From the NCBI GenBank assembly GCA_009760855.2, contig WPIO01000010.1, forward strand, positions 2,830,001-2,894,000: DNA of 64,000 bases, given 5' to 3'. The position numbers were made by a program, and so were the translations under genes. The notes under the pieces were generated by a model, which saw nothing but the letters and a program-made list of their open reading frames with translations, was not told where the DNA came from and searched no databases. Each line of letters begins with the position of its first letter. The first letter of the stretch is position 1. The stretch comes from Cristatella mucedo. Taxonomy: Eukaryota; Bryozoa; Phylactolaemata; Cristatellidae. Shown here in pieces: positions 37,250 to 48,289 of the stretch.

Positions 37250-39640
37250 GCGGTCGCGACCCGCCAGCGGTCGCCTAAGCTAGCGGCGGTGCCGTCGGCG
37301 GTCTCGGCGGTCCAGTCGGGAGCGCGAAAAGAGAACCGAGCAGCGAGTGCAGTGCACAAGCAGCGAGCCGTACGCAGCTGCCGACACCGGCGGCGACTGT
37401 CTGCCCGCCCTTTTCCCGGGGCCCCTTATCTCGAAGACGCGAGTCGACTGCTTCGTTTACTCGATTGAGGAGGAGCGAAGCTAAGGCGCATCGCATCGGC
37501 TGAGATACTTCGAGGTCGTACCTTGCGGGCAAGAGCACTTATCCAGCTGACGCCGTTCGCGTGACTGAATCATCTGGCGGAGGCGCTGCAACGCAATGTG
37601 AGAGAAACGTCTGCATCGCTCGCTGCCGCCTCGCGGCACGCTGCTGCGGCCTCTGGCGCGGAGTGGGTGGGTGGGCTCCAGCGCTCGCCGTGAGTCCGTC
37701 GGAGCTCGCTCACCGCGGGCGCCGAGCAAGCGAGCTCCGACGCTTACGCTGTAGCTCGCCGCCGCGCTGGGCGAGAGGCATCCGAGCCGAGCTTCGCGCG
37801 AGCCCGAGCGCCGAGCGCGGCGCTCCAGTTCGCGGTCACATCGCATCGACTCCGCTCGCCGCCGCGGGCCGCGAACTCGATGCGCGCACCTACGCAGGTG
37901 GACGCGACCGCTTGGCGGCCGAGGGCGGCCGAAGCGAGCGCTTACGCGCGCAGGCGCGCCTAAGCGAAGCGAAGCCGGCACGCCGCGGTGGCGGCGGCTG
38001 GTGAGCTCGCGCGCGCCGCCGCCCCGGTAGGTGGCCAGCGACGCTGCATTCCCAAAGCAAACTCGACGCCGGTCGCGGAGCGGCATTGACGCTTCTTTGG
38101 CGCGCTAAAAGAGGCAAAAGAATGCGATCCGAGCAGAAAAACAGCGCCTTTTCGCGAGGCAGGTGCTCGAGCCGACTATTCACGCTCGGCACCACTTAGG
38201 CCACGGCCGCCGGCTCGATGGGAGCCCGCTCGCCTCGACAAAAGCTGATGCACGAGCCCCGCTCTCGCTCGCGCGCGCCATTGCAGCTGTGGTGCGGCGG
38301 CGGAGGAGGAGGAAGAAGAGGTGACGCGCGCGCGGCTTGCGGAGCTGGCTGCGCGCTGCTGCTGCGCCGGCTGCCTGCGGGCCGCAGTCGCTGCGCCTCA
38401 CCGCAGTTATCGTCGGGCCGTCCGCAGCCGTCGGGTCGGCCAACGACGGTCCGTAGGCGTCCAGCGCGAGCCGAACGTCGCTTTTCAGGACGTAGAAGTC
38501 GGCGCTCAGCCTCTGCGCTCGCATCCACGCCGATGCGGCGAGCAGCACGGCGGCGACGGCTAGCGCCGACTGCGCGGCGCCGCGGGCGCGCCTCGCCACA
38601 GCCGCGGCGGAAGCGAAGCATCCCCGGCTGCCCGCGGCTGCGGCGTCGCGACCGTCGCCGCGGTCGTCGTCGTCGGAGTAGGAGGAGGATGAGGAGATAC
38701 GGTCGCCGCGGTCGGTCGGCGGCGGCGGCGGCGAGCGGGCCGACTTAATGTTCATGGCGGCTCTTGCAGCGCGCTGCTGCCCCGTGACCAGCGCAGACCA
38801 TACTCACGGCCGCCGCCGCTGCTGCTGCTGTTGCTGCTGCTGCCGCCGCCGCCCGCTATCTGGCCAGCATGTGGGCAGGCACACCGGAAACCTAGAGCGG
38901 CTCGCAACTCCGCCGCCTTCTTGAGCCGTCCACTGTCTTCCCGCCGCGGGAAACAGACGCCTATTGTCAGGCGACTCCAGGAGCGAGCCGGTGCTTTCAC
39001 TAACGAAGCGGCGAGAGGAGTGCGTGCACCTGTAGAGCGGCGGGCGGCGGCGCGCACAGCTCGCAGCGGCACGACGCCACTTTATTCGAGGCCCGCGAAT
39101 CCCCGTGTTTGTAAATCGCGGCGGCCGGCTAATCGGGCCGCGCGGTTCAAAGGCTACCAGCGGGCACTGATTGGCTCGCGGCCGTCGCCGCTGACCCCGG
39201 CGTCGCCGCTGGCTGACCGCGCCGCCTCCGCCCCGCGGCGGCGCGCGTACTCGTGCGCGGCTGACCCCCGCCGCCGCTGCCCGGCAGCTTGCCGCCGGTC
39301 GATAGGCTGCTGCCCGCCCGCCGCCAGCGGCGGCGGCGGCGGCCCAGGGCGCGTGACAGGATCGACCGGGCCGCGCAGGCGCGCGCCGAGTGCTCGCCAC
39401 CCGATATCCTCCCGCTCGTTCCCGGGCCCGGCACGGCAGCCGCCGGTGCGGGCCAGCGCCAGCTGGCAACGACATTTCCGGGTCGTTATAACCCGACTCC
39501 GTCGCCGCGCGGCCGCCACCGCGGGCTGAGCAACAGACGGCTGCTCCAAGCGCGCGCGCGTGCGGAACAGAGGGCTGGGAAGAGGAACGCCCGCGAGCGC
39601 GCCCGACTCCACCGTCATCCACATGCGAATCTAGGTGTCC
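37250..39640. promoter_or_regulatory. CpG-rich block around collagen exon 1; likely promoter region
   Basis: The sequence is dense in CpG and GC-rich for about 2.4 kb, in contrast to the microsatellite-rich DNA on its left. Exon 1 lies near its middle, so the promoter and 5' UTR are expected at higher coordinates (38756-39640). A TATA-like GTTATAAC sits at 39486-39493, but no start site can be fixed. The block also contains open frames on both strands that look like GC-driven chance frames. Confidence 0.45.
38402..38755 (-). CDS. Transmembrane collagen exon 1: cytosolic head, membrane anchor, stalk
   Basis: The exon has 118 codons. The ATG sits in a strong context (GCCGCCATGA). Residues 1-58 are a hydrophilic, probably cytosolic head with a proline run (9-13), a serine run (21-25), an Asp run (28-31) and Arg residues at 55, 56 and 58. 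Residues 59-78 are an Ala/Leu/Val-rich hydrophobic segment ending in Trp-Met. Positive charge before it and no signal peptide fit a type II orientation. Residues 79-101 have heptad-like spacing (ending LALDAYG) and may form the trimerising stalk seen in membrane collagens. The exon ends ACTGCG|GTGAGG, a good donor, in phase 0. The open frame runs on to 38180, but I take that as intron. The exon lies in a CpG-rich block. No homology search was possible; the link to the collagen exons rests on strand, order and topology. Confidence 0.72.
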
Positions 39641-40485
39641 TGTTTCAAAATGACTTTTCATTAGACCACCACGTCAGCTCCTCAATCAAGTCTGCCTACT
39701 TTCAGCTACATAACATTGCTTAAATTCGGGCTTGTTTAGATAGGGGTATCACATCTAAGTTGGTTCATGCATTTGTGACAACCGTTTTGACTTCTGTAAC
39801 TCACTGCTAGCTGGCCCACCGGCCAGTGCAATCAGGCGCTTGCAGCTGGTGTACAACTCTGAAGCTAGGCTTGTCTGTCGTGAGCGTCGCAGTTGCCACA
39901 TCTCACCACTTCTCGCCGACCTGCACAGGCTCCCAGTCAAGCAATGCATCGACTTCAAGGTTTTGTCACTCACGTTTAGGTCCCTTCATTCTTTGGCTCC
40001 AACCTACTTATGAGATCTACTCCCCCACCAGGCTTAGCATTGTACCCATCGTACTTTTCGGAATCCGATCGCTTACCAATACCTCGTTCGAAGCTCAAAT
40101 CATCTCGAGACCATGCCTTTAGTTTGTATGCTCTCACAGCCTGGAAATCACTCACGACTTGCGTCACGACGTCTTCCAACTTCGCCACATTAAAAAAGTA
40201 GCTACAAAACGCATATATTTGTGACAGCATTTTGTGGGTCCCCGTGATTTGTCCTTTATGTGCTCATTAGCGCTGACACTGTGCATGCCGTCATTAATCA
40301 TGCTTGCATGCCGACCCTGTGCATGTCACCCCTAACCATGTTATTCTCGTTGCTATTGAACATGCTACCACTGACCATTCGATCGCGCTTCCTTTGAAGC
40401 AGAAGGAAAGTGCCTAGAAAGAGATAGAGTTCTTTGAGGGTGCTATATCAAATGTATTATTATGATTATTATTATTATTATTATA
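39627..40485 (+). mobile_element. LINE-B 5'-truncated copy with full 3' UTR and ATT tail
   Basis: It begins within the reverse transcriptase C-terminal region (NLGVLFQNDFSLDHHVSSSI), runs through the C-terminus with frame changes, then a 3' UTR with CTGACACTGTGCATGC, and ends CTATATCAAATGTATTATTA plus ATT repeats. It matches 61773-62560 in reverse orientation. It lies at the edge of the CpG-rich block, upstream of the collagen gene. Confidence 0.82.
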
Positions 40486-40842
40486 AATCATCCCGAGCTG
40501 ATTGCATCATTTTTTGATGCAGTGCAATCCTATTTCCAGGCTGCTGCTGCAGTAAGCTGGCTTTGTTAAACCAAGTCGGAGAGGTTCACTTAAAATTATT
40601 CAGAATTTGTTCGAGACAGTTTAAGCTACTGTTAAATGAATGATACCGTGATACCGATACTGTGATACATACATGATACTGTACTTGACGCTATTATGCA
40701 ATGGGATGCAATATTACATCAGTCTAGGCTTATTTCGGATGTTTTTTCAGTCCTACTGGATAAATCTACACGGCGAAAAATAGAAAATGAACTAGGTGAA
40801 ATATCTTCAAAACACAATAGCTAATAGAAAAGGTTTAGGGTT

Positions 40843-41107
40843 ATATAATAATAATAATGCACTTGATTAAGCGCCCTCAGGGAACTCAATCTCTCTCTAG
40901 GCGTTTTACATTTGCTGCAAAGGGAAATGCAATTGAATGGTGAGTAATATCATGCTTGATAAACAAACAAAATTAACAACATGGTTAGGGGTGACATGCA
41001 CAGGGTCAGCATGCAAATGTGGTTAGTGGCAGCATGCACAGTGTCAGCACGCATAAGCACATTAAGGACGAATCAAAGGGACCCACCAAATGCTGTCCTA
41101 AATAGGT
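40843..41107 (-). mobile_element. LINE-B 3' UTR copy
   Basis: Reverse orientation: (ATT)n, then GCGCCCTCAGGGAACTCAAT and 3' UTR closely similar to 22826-23037 and 61773-62000. It faces the plus-strand copy ending at 40485, tail to tail. Confidence 0.8.
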
Positions 41108-41389
41108 GTGGAATGACTGATTTTATTTCAGTAACACGACTTTTGTAAAAATGTGTTACTGGTGTAATAAACCATATTAAAACGCAAATACAATGAATAC
41201 TAATTAAAATCGCAAATAATTTGTGCCGCAACTATTGATAAGTTATGGTGCAAAATAGTAGCGTTTATTCGACACGAACTCAGCGGTTGCTCATCAAGTG
41301 GAGTTAGTTAGGACGTAATTTCGTCGTTGGTGACGGTCGCGGGCGTCGACGTGAATAAAAGGCGTTGCAGGTCGGTGCCTCGCTGTGGG

Positions 41390-43570
41390 TGAGGAGGCTC
41401 AAATGCCCGCCCGCCCGCCCGCACCCCACCCCTACTCGCTCCGCCGCTGTTTTTCTCCTAGAAAGCTGGCCCTTGACGACCCGGGCCCGAGCGCGCGCTC
41501 AGGAGCAGAGCTATGTATGAGCACCGCGCCAGTTAACGCAACTCCGGACGCTCGAATGTCTGGAGCCAGAGCTCGTCTGGAGCCAGAGTCGTAGAACGGC
41601 TCTTTAGGCCGACGCTAGCGGAAGCGCCTCGCCAGGCGCTCGCCGACCCCCGGCTGCCCCAAGCGAGCAGCGCTCGCGACGCGCGAACTGGTGCGCGAGT
41701 CAACCTACGATTCGCAGCGGCGCTTGAAGCATTCGGAAAGGCGAACGGCGATGCGCTCGTAGACGCCTCGAACCTGCTGAATGACGCGCCGCGAGGGCGG
41801 CAGCAGATAGACGCTGCCTGTTGACGGGGAGTTCCGACCGCACGGCTTCGTCAGCATTCCGCTCGACACGCCGACAGCCTGAGCGCTTCGAGCGATTACA
41901 GCTCCGTCTGCGGGCACCCAAAATTCGACGCTCTGACCGGAACCGACTAGAAATAATCGCGAACGGCCGTCGCTAGGCAGGCGCGAAGATGGCCGACCAG
42001 AGGCAGCAGCGTTCAGCCGCTTAGCGGGCGTGTCGCAGTCAGTCGCCGAGATAGAACGACGCGCTGCCAAATGGTCGAGGCAGCGGCGTCGGTGGAGAAC
42101 CTCGTTAAACGACGACGAAGCTGCAGCCGGTCGATCAGTACGCCCGCCCGCCCGCCGTACGTCCACCGCGGACCGCGCATGCGTCGACCTACGGCCGGCC
42201 GATCACTCGAAATGTGGCAATTGACCTGCCTTTCTGGCGAGAGCGAGAGTCCCGCCGCCCCGCCCCTCGCGTCGAGAGCGCGAACCCGCCGATGCGCCAC
42301 CTCGCGGCGCCTTCGTTGGAGTCGGCTTAACGACGGGGCGGTCGGCTATATTTTCATCGCGGCTTCGCTATTCGCCGCGCTTTCGGCCGACGCTAGTAGG
42401 CACCTGAGCGCCTGGCGCGTCGGCGCGCGCGCGCGTCGGCGTGCGCCGTACTTTCAAAGATACCGAATGGCATGCGTTTTCGCTGCGCATGACATTTCTG
42501 CGGCGCGAGGTCTTTGCGTACTGTGTTTGTGTATGCGATTATCTCGCCTCGGGTGGCACCGCGCTCGGTCTCGCCGGTTGAACGTCTCGCGCGCCGAAGA
42601 AATGCCGGACGTTCGATGGCGGCAGTGCCAACGCGTCGGCAACAAGCGCGCGCGAGCGCTCGCTCGCTCGCTTTGACCGCTTTCGGACGGCAGCCTGCGA
42701 CGCACGCGAGCAGCACCGAGCGCGCGAGCGAGCGAGCGAGCGCACAGGATTGGCGAGAGACGCTTTCGTCTGCATCGCTCCGCAAGCGACAGGTGCAGCG
42801 CGTCGTCGGTTCGCGTACGACGCGTGAGAGCCTAGTGACGTGGCAGCCGCCGCACTACGTAGGCGTCCGACCGCGGCAAAAGCCACTGGCGGGCGCTGGC
42901 GTGGGTTGACTGACGCTCGCAGCAGTCGTAGCCGGAGCCGCCACCGCTGCGCTTACTCTCCGCTTGCTCCCGGGATCCGCTATACGGTTGGCGGCGGCAG
43001 GTGCGCCGCCCTGACGAGCCGCGATGGTCGCAGCATTGGCTGCGCTCATCGGCCGTGGTCCGGAGCACTGTCCGGAGGCCGGCGGCGCGAGGCCGAGGCG
43101 AGTGCGGTCGAGCTGGCGGCGCAGAGCTGTCTGGCGGCAGTGAGCGGCGGCTTAGCCGCCGAGGCATCGCGCGCGTCCGCTCCACTCGGCGTCATTGAAC
43201 GGCCGCTGTAGCCGTCGCGTCGTCGCGGAATGGCGAGGTCGACCGTAACGATCGGCGTCCGTCGGTAGCAAGAGATGGAATTGGGATTTGAAGAGTCGCC
43301 GCCGCCGTCGCCACCGAGACCACCGCCTATGCGGCGATTTCGGCTCGGCGCGATTTCGCCCAGCAAGTGCGACGGTGCACTTCGCGGCGGGCGAAAAGTA
43401 TTCCGTTTATCCGCGACTCCGGCTCGCACAATAGCGCGATCACCTCACTTCCTCGCTGCAACCTCACTTCCCCACCGCCGCCTCTGCATCGCGAACTTTG
43501 ATCAGCCCTGGCCTTGGGTTGACAGCACAGCACGAGAGTCGATGGGTTCAAGAGGTCGTCGCTAAGCGAT
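41390..43570. promoter_or_regulatory. Second CpG-rich block, no gene assigned
   Basis: About 2.2 kb of GC-rich, CpG-dense DNA with long open frames in several phases on both strands. The longest on the minus strand (ends 41705, about 150 codons) lacks an ATG until late and has no recognised domain. The block could be a promoter or first exon of an undetected gene. It contains a perfect 17-bp inverted repeat at 42656-42743. Confidence 0.3.
42656..42743. repeat. Perfect 17-bp inverted repeat of GCTC/GAGC units
   Basis: GCGCTCGCTCGCTCGCT (42656-42672) and its exact reverse complement at 42727-42743 flank 54 nt inside a CpG-rich block. Confidence 0.92.
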
Positions 43571-43725
43571 CTGCACGCACCGTCATCAGTGGAGTTTCCC
43601 ACCGGCAGGAAAAAATGTTTGATGTTCTTTCAATTTTTGGTATCTTTGATTCCAAAACTTACGTCGTTTCATTTGCACTGGGCCGTCTTCCTCGCTGTCG
43701 CCGCCAGAGTGGTTGAACCACGCAC

Positions 43726-43852
43726 GCACGCACACACACACACATACACGCACATATATATATATATATATATATATACTGAATATGCATACACATACTG
43801 CATATATGTATATATGAAATGATACACACACATATATATATATATATATATC
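43726..43852. repeat. ACGC/CA/TA compound array
   Basis: CACGCACGCACG, (CA)n, then two (TA)n blocks separated by GAATATGCATACACATACTG-like sequence. Confidence 0.9.
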
Positions 43853-43960
43853 TACTAATTAAAGCGAGAACTCCGTCACGCAGCAAGACGGTGCAGCGTT
43901 GTCTTCCGTGACAAAACTACTATGATTCAGCGAAGCGATTCCACAGGCAGTGAGCTGTTC

Positions 43961-43962
<2 letters not shown>
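43851..43962 (+). mobile_element. Helitron-like 5' end (candidate), second copy
   Basis: TCTACTAATTAAAGCGAGAA, GCAAGACGGTGCAG, TCTTCCGTGAC and TCCACAGGCAGTGAGC align with 11405-11620 with about 40 nt missing after the start. Confidence 0.35.
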
Positions 43963-44003
<41 letters not shown>

Positions 44004-44062
44004 TATACATATATATATATACATATACATATATATATATTTATTTATTTATGTGTGTATAT
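43962..44062. repeat. (TA)n array
   Basis: TA with ATACAT interruptions, then TTTA repeats. Confidence 0.92.
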
Positions 44063-44685
44063 AAACCGACGGATGTAGTCCTATCGATCAAGGAATAGAC
44101 AGAGAGCGAGGGAGACAGTGAGTGAGAGAGAGAGAGGAGAGTGGTCGGAGAAAGAAAAATATGTATTATATTTATATATATTTACCTTATTAAAATTAAA
44201 ATACATATATCTTTCCACGACATAATTTTATATACAGCAGTACTTAACGGTAAAATAGGCGGAGGCTAAAAAAGGTCCAAGCAACGCATGGAATTGCATT
44301 ATCTCTGCGAGGGCTAAATCTCTCTGCCAGAACAGAAAAAAATATTTGCTAGAAAAAATCGATCGCGACTGATGAACGTAGCTTTGAAATATTTCAAGGT
44401 AAGCTAATTGAAGGGAGGGATCATTATATGGTAAGCTCATTTATTTAAATGTATGTTGAAAGGTATTTTAGATCCGAAAAAGTGAAAGAAAAGCTCACGC
44501 CACAGCCTCCGCTCAGCCGCCAGTTCCCCAACAACGGTAGCTAGACGGGCGTCATTCTCCGTTTTCCGTAGCGAATGAAGTGCTACAGTGAAATTCCAGG
44601 CACTGCTCCATTTAGTCGCGGCATTTCCTTGCATGGACGGAGATGCTACATTGCGCTATGACTATATCTATCAATCTATCATAAT

Positions 44686-44706
44686 ATAATATATATATAT
44701 ATATAT
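44686..44706. repeat. Short (TA)n
   Basis: TATAATATATATATATAT-type tract; last dinucleotide array of this kind before the right edge. Confidence 0.8.
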
Positions 44707-45325
44707 ACGTGAATAAATATGAATGTGTGAATACGAATATGCATGTCTAGAAAATGTCTAGTGTTTTGCCGCTGCGTCACTGCGAGTGGTTTGCGAATTG
44801 CACGTTCAGGGATACTTATGCGGCCCCGGACGGATTGCTCGTGGCACGATCTCAAATCGCTGCCTGAGTCTCGCTGTCCGTGCATTCCGACGATTGGCTG
44901 AGAAAAATTATTTAAAAATTCAACCATTTCACAGTGGCAGCTTCTCACGTTTTACCACCCGCTGGTCCCAAAGTGAGAAGACAGTTTTAGGAATGTTCAT
45001 TGAAACTGGGTATCTCATTCTTTCTGACCGACTTCTTTGTTTCCATTTCGTGAAGGTAACTCCAGATAAATTTCAACGTCCGAAATCAAAAGAGCACTTG
45101 GTGCATAATATGTCTCACTAATTAAGGGTTACGCCTTGCCTCCGAAATAGTTAGCTACGGTCCATCGCAACAGCATCAATTTTAACCCGAAAAATCCGAG
45201 GCGCTCGCAAACAGACTCAAATAGTTTAGCTGTGCCCGTAACCACCCTCTGATCCTGTGAAGATTGTACACCTTCAGCTAATTCATATATTTCCAAAAAA
45301 TTGAAACTATCTCCCGACTGATATC

Positions 45326-45571
45326 ATGAAATTACCCGACGACATTTATGAAGAAGCTAAGCAGAGAAAAGATATTAGCAGTAATAATATTAAGACAATT
45401 TCAGAACGCCTCGTGAGAATAAATCTTTCTCCTCTCGGCTCTTTATTATATTCATTAGAGACTAAGCGCATCAGCCGATTAGTGGCAAGAGCAAAATTTC
45501 AGCGAGCGTCGGCGCGAGAAGAAAAATTCAAATTAACGGAGGAAAACGCACTGGTTCTTAGTTTCATTTGA
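45326..45571 (+). CDS. Hypothetical 81-residue open frame
   Basis: An open frame from ATG (context ATCATGA) to TGA with balanced, charged, helix-prone composition (begins MKLPDDIYEEAKQRKDISSN). It has no recognised motif and no splice or promoter support. A degraded LINE-B fragment begins just downstream on the opposite strand, so it may be mobile-element debris. Confidence 0.2.
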   Translation: MKLPDDIYEEAKQRKDISSNNIKTISERLVRINLSPLGSLLYSLETKRISRLVARAKFQRASAREEKFKLTEENALVLSFI

Positions 45572-45634
45572 ATATCGTCTAGTAATTGCGCTAATCGGCA
45601 GCGAGTCCCAGCCGTTGGGAGCGTTGGATAGCGC

Positions 45635-45890
45635 AGGATCGATCTGAAGGCACGGTCTCCGAGGATTTGCAGATTGGTTAGTGGCTCAGCTGAATCGCCG
45701 GAGGGACGAGAGCCGGCGGCGGTGCGATCCGAAGCCCGTAAATAAGTGTTTCAGCGGATCAGCAGAAGTGAGATAACCGAGAGAGCTAAAGGTGACTGAC
45801 AGAACTTTGAAATCGACGCGCTGCTCGCTGGGTAGACAGTGCAGCTTGGCGACCGGTGGTGGAATGTGGCACTGGTAGTATACGGAGGGC
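45635..45890 (-). mobile_element. Degraded LINE-B coding fragment
   Basis: The minus strand encodes CHIPPPVAKLHCLP, RVDFKVLSVTF and similar blocks that parallel HITPPLADLHWLP and IDFKVLSLTF of the copy at 61773-63314. Both ends are lost. Confidence 0.7.
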
Positions 45891-46729
45891 GGTCCAAACA
45901 GTTGCCATTTTTCTTCTAGTTTGTGAGTCCCAAAGAAACTCGGTGTGGAGATCATGGAGATCGCGTTTTTCGTGTTTTGAAGGAACGGCTTAGTTATCGA
46001 GAAAGAGGCGAACCAACCTGTATGCAGTCACGCTTAGTAAGATTACATTGACAGCGGAAGGGGTCTTGCAACGAGAATATCTAGGTTTTCTTTTATTTTC
46101 AACTGCTACACGCAAAATCCTTAAATCTATCACAAACGAGCGGGGAAACCTGCGTGCTCAGCCTCTACATATTACGCTCAATTTGCAATTAAAATGCGTT
46201 CAAGTGCTTTCAGACCGCTGCATCGGGATTTTGTTGGAGTGCGCAAGGTTAAGTTACAGCCAGTGCGTTTATTCCATTGTGGAGAGCTGGCTGATGAAGT
46301 CTCGGTCTTCGGCAATAGGCCGAACGCGGACAGATGCTCCGCATTTCATCTGGGCTCATCGCTTTCAAAGCGACGCTAGCCTTTCATGAACACGCTTGAA
46401 GAAGATTAATCGTTAGCCCACGCGTTTTTAACAAGATTATTAGCCAATGCCTGTGCAGGGTGTCGCTCCACTAAGCTACAATGAGTCGGCTAACGCCCTA
46501 CTAAAGACGTGCTTCAAAGTGCAACTAGAGCCTTCGCCAGCTCTCAAAGTCACGTTTGGTGGCGGCAATACAGCTGCTGCTCAAGTGGCGAACGTCCTAG
46601 TCTCTTAGCCGAAACGCAAAACACAAGATGTCTGCCACCTCCCTATTGTGCCGTGGAAGTAGAGCTAGTGGAAACTTCAGGCTATGATAGTGAATAGCGA
46701 AATATCAGCAGCCGTCAAATGACGGGTTG

Positions 46730-48130
46730 CATAGCGAGCGAGGATTGCCAGTGACAAAATTGGACGGCAGTTGGAACGGCGAGCCAGCGCAGCGGGCTCG
46801 CCCGTGGGCCCGCGCGGAACATAGAGATACGCAGATCGTCGCCAGCGCCGATCGACCGAGAGTCCTAATCCGCAGAAGGAAAGGTACAGGTACGACTCGG
46901 AGCCAGTCGTCGTGGGCCAATGCCAATGCCTTCAGAAGCAGCAGCAGCAGCACCTTTTGCTCGCGGAAGCCCGCTGGCGAAGCCCCAAATAATAGCGGCG
47001 CACTTGCAGCAGCTGCGTTTTCGCAGTTTAGCGGCGTTGCCTTTGCGGTGCCTGCGAGTCGGTGAGCGAAGGCGTAGCGGACGTTTGACGGCCGAAGACT
47101 GTGCGGCGACCGAGGGTTAAGTGAGCGCGGCAAGGACTCGACCGAGGCGGCAGCGGCGGCTGCAGCGGCGGCTCCCCTTGATCCTAGCTGATTAAACAGC
47201 CTCTTTTTGTATACTCTTTTTGTATATATATATTTACGGCTATCACCACCGCTTGCAGTGGCGATAAAGGATCGCTCACCGCACGAATCGAACCCACGAC
47301 CTCGGGACCGAGGTTGTGAAAGCAACCGCCTTACCTAGTGTGCCATCGCGGCTCGTCGCGCGTCTCAGTAATTCGATCCAGGTTCGCGCGCAAGCGAGCG
47401 AGCGGAAATCCTAGTGCGTCCAAATTTTTCTCGTTCCTTTTTTTAATGCTACCAGTTGGACCCTCTAAAAGTGTGTGCGGCTATTCGCGCGAAGAAAGCT
47501 TTTCGTCAATTCATCCGACGACAAGCGGCGGCGCCAAGATGGCGCTCAGTCCGTCGATCTGGCGAACGGCCGCACGCGCGCCGCTGAGAAGGGCCGACGA
47601 CTAACGGAGTGACGAAGTCGCGTCTTTCCGGCTAGATCGGCCCGCGGCGCTCCGCTCTTACAAAAACCACGGAGTCGCGCGCTCGCGGTCGCGCGCAAAG
47701 TGCTACGGCCTCGGCTACGAACGCAAACGCTAGCGAAGCCCGCCTGGGCCCGTAAGGGTTAAATGCGAGATCGCCGGCGCGCAGGAGAGAGCGTGTCGAC
47801 GGAGTGCTTTTTTCGTATACCTCCTTTGACGTGGAGCGCGCGCGCTTGACAGCGCCAAACGCAGGGTCGCTGCTTGCGACGATCGCAGCGGCTAGCGCTG
47901 TAGCGGGCGCAGCAGACGGCTACTCGCAGGCCTTTAGCGCCGCTACGGAGCGGAGACCATCGGAGCGGAGAGACCGCCGAGTCGTCCGTCCTCTGCGCTC
48001 GCACCGGCTCGCTCCTCAGCTCCTCTGACTTCGAACGACCTTCTGCTCGCGAGTCGCGCCGCAGCTCGCTCGCACGCCGAACGCGACGCCGCGGCGGTTC
48101 GCGTTCGAAGACCTTTGTTAGTACTAGCGA
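46730..48130. other. Third CpG-rich stretch broken by a SINE2 copy
   Basis: GC-rich and CpG-dense sequence with alanine- and arginine-rich open frames on both strands that I read as compositional. A SINE2 copy interrupts it at 47188-47353. No splice-supported exon was found. Confidence 0.3.
47188..47353 (-). mobile_element. SINE2 copy
   Basis: The reverse strand has GCACACTAGGTAAGGCGG, GAGGTCGTGGGTTCGATTCG, GCCACTGCAAGCGGTGG and the AAAAAGAGGCTGTTTAATC tail. A small duplication of CTCTTTTTGTATA lies in the tail. Confidence 0.78.
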
Positions 48131-48184
48131 GTAGGCAGTCTGTGCGTCGATAGAGCGAAATGTTTAACACAGGTGTACATTTGT

Positions 48185-48226
48185 AAATATAATTCCTTTG
48201 GTACGGCACCCTAAGAGACCTACCTT
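48185..48226 (-). mobile_element. SINE1 tail remnant
   Basis: AATTCCTTTGGTACGGCACC and CTAAGAGACCT match the reverse of the SINE1 tail. The head is absent; a hairpin follows at 48245-48284. Confidence 0.45.
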
Positions 48227-48244
48227 GGCCGCTAAGGCGAGCCT

Positions 48245-48284
48245 GCCTCTACCACCCTGGGCCCAACCCCAGGTTGGTAGAGGC
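48245..48284. repeat. Hairpin-forming inverted repeat, 16-bp arms
   Basis: GCCTCTACCACCCTGG (48245-48260) and CCAGGTTGGTAGAGGC (48269-48284) pair with one mismatch around an 8-nt loop. Confidence 0.9.
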
Positions 48285-48289
48285 GGAAG

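Noticed and set aside
41705-42166. Minus-strand frame of about 150 codons in a CpG-rich block
   Set aside because: No ATG until late, no donor or acceptor support, and GC-rich DNA yields such frames on both strands here.
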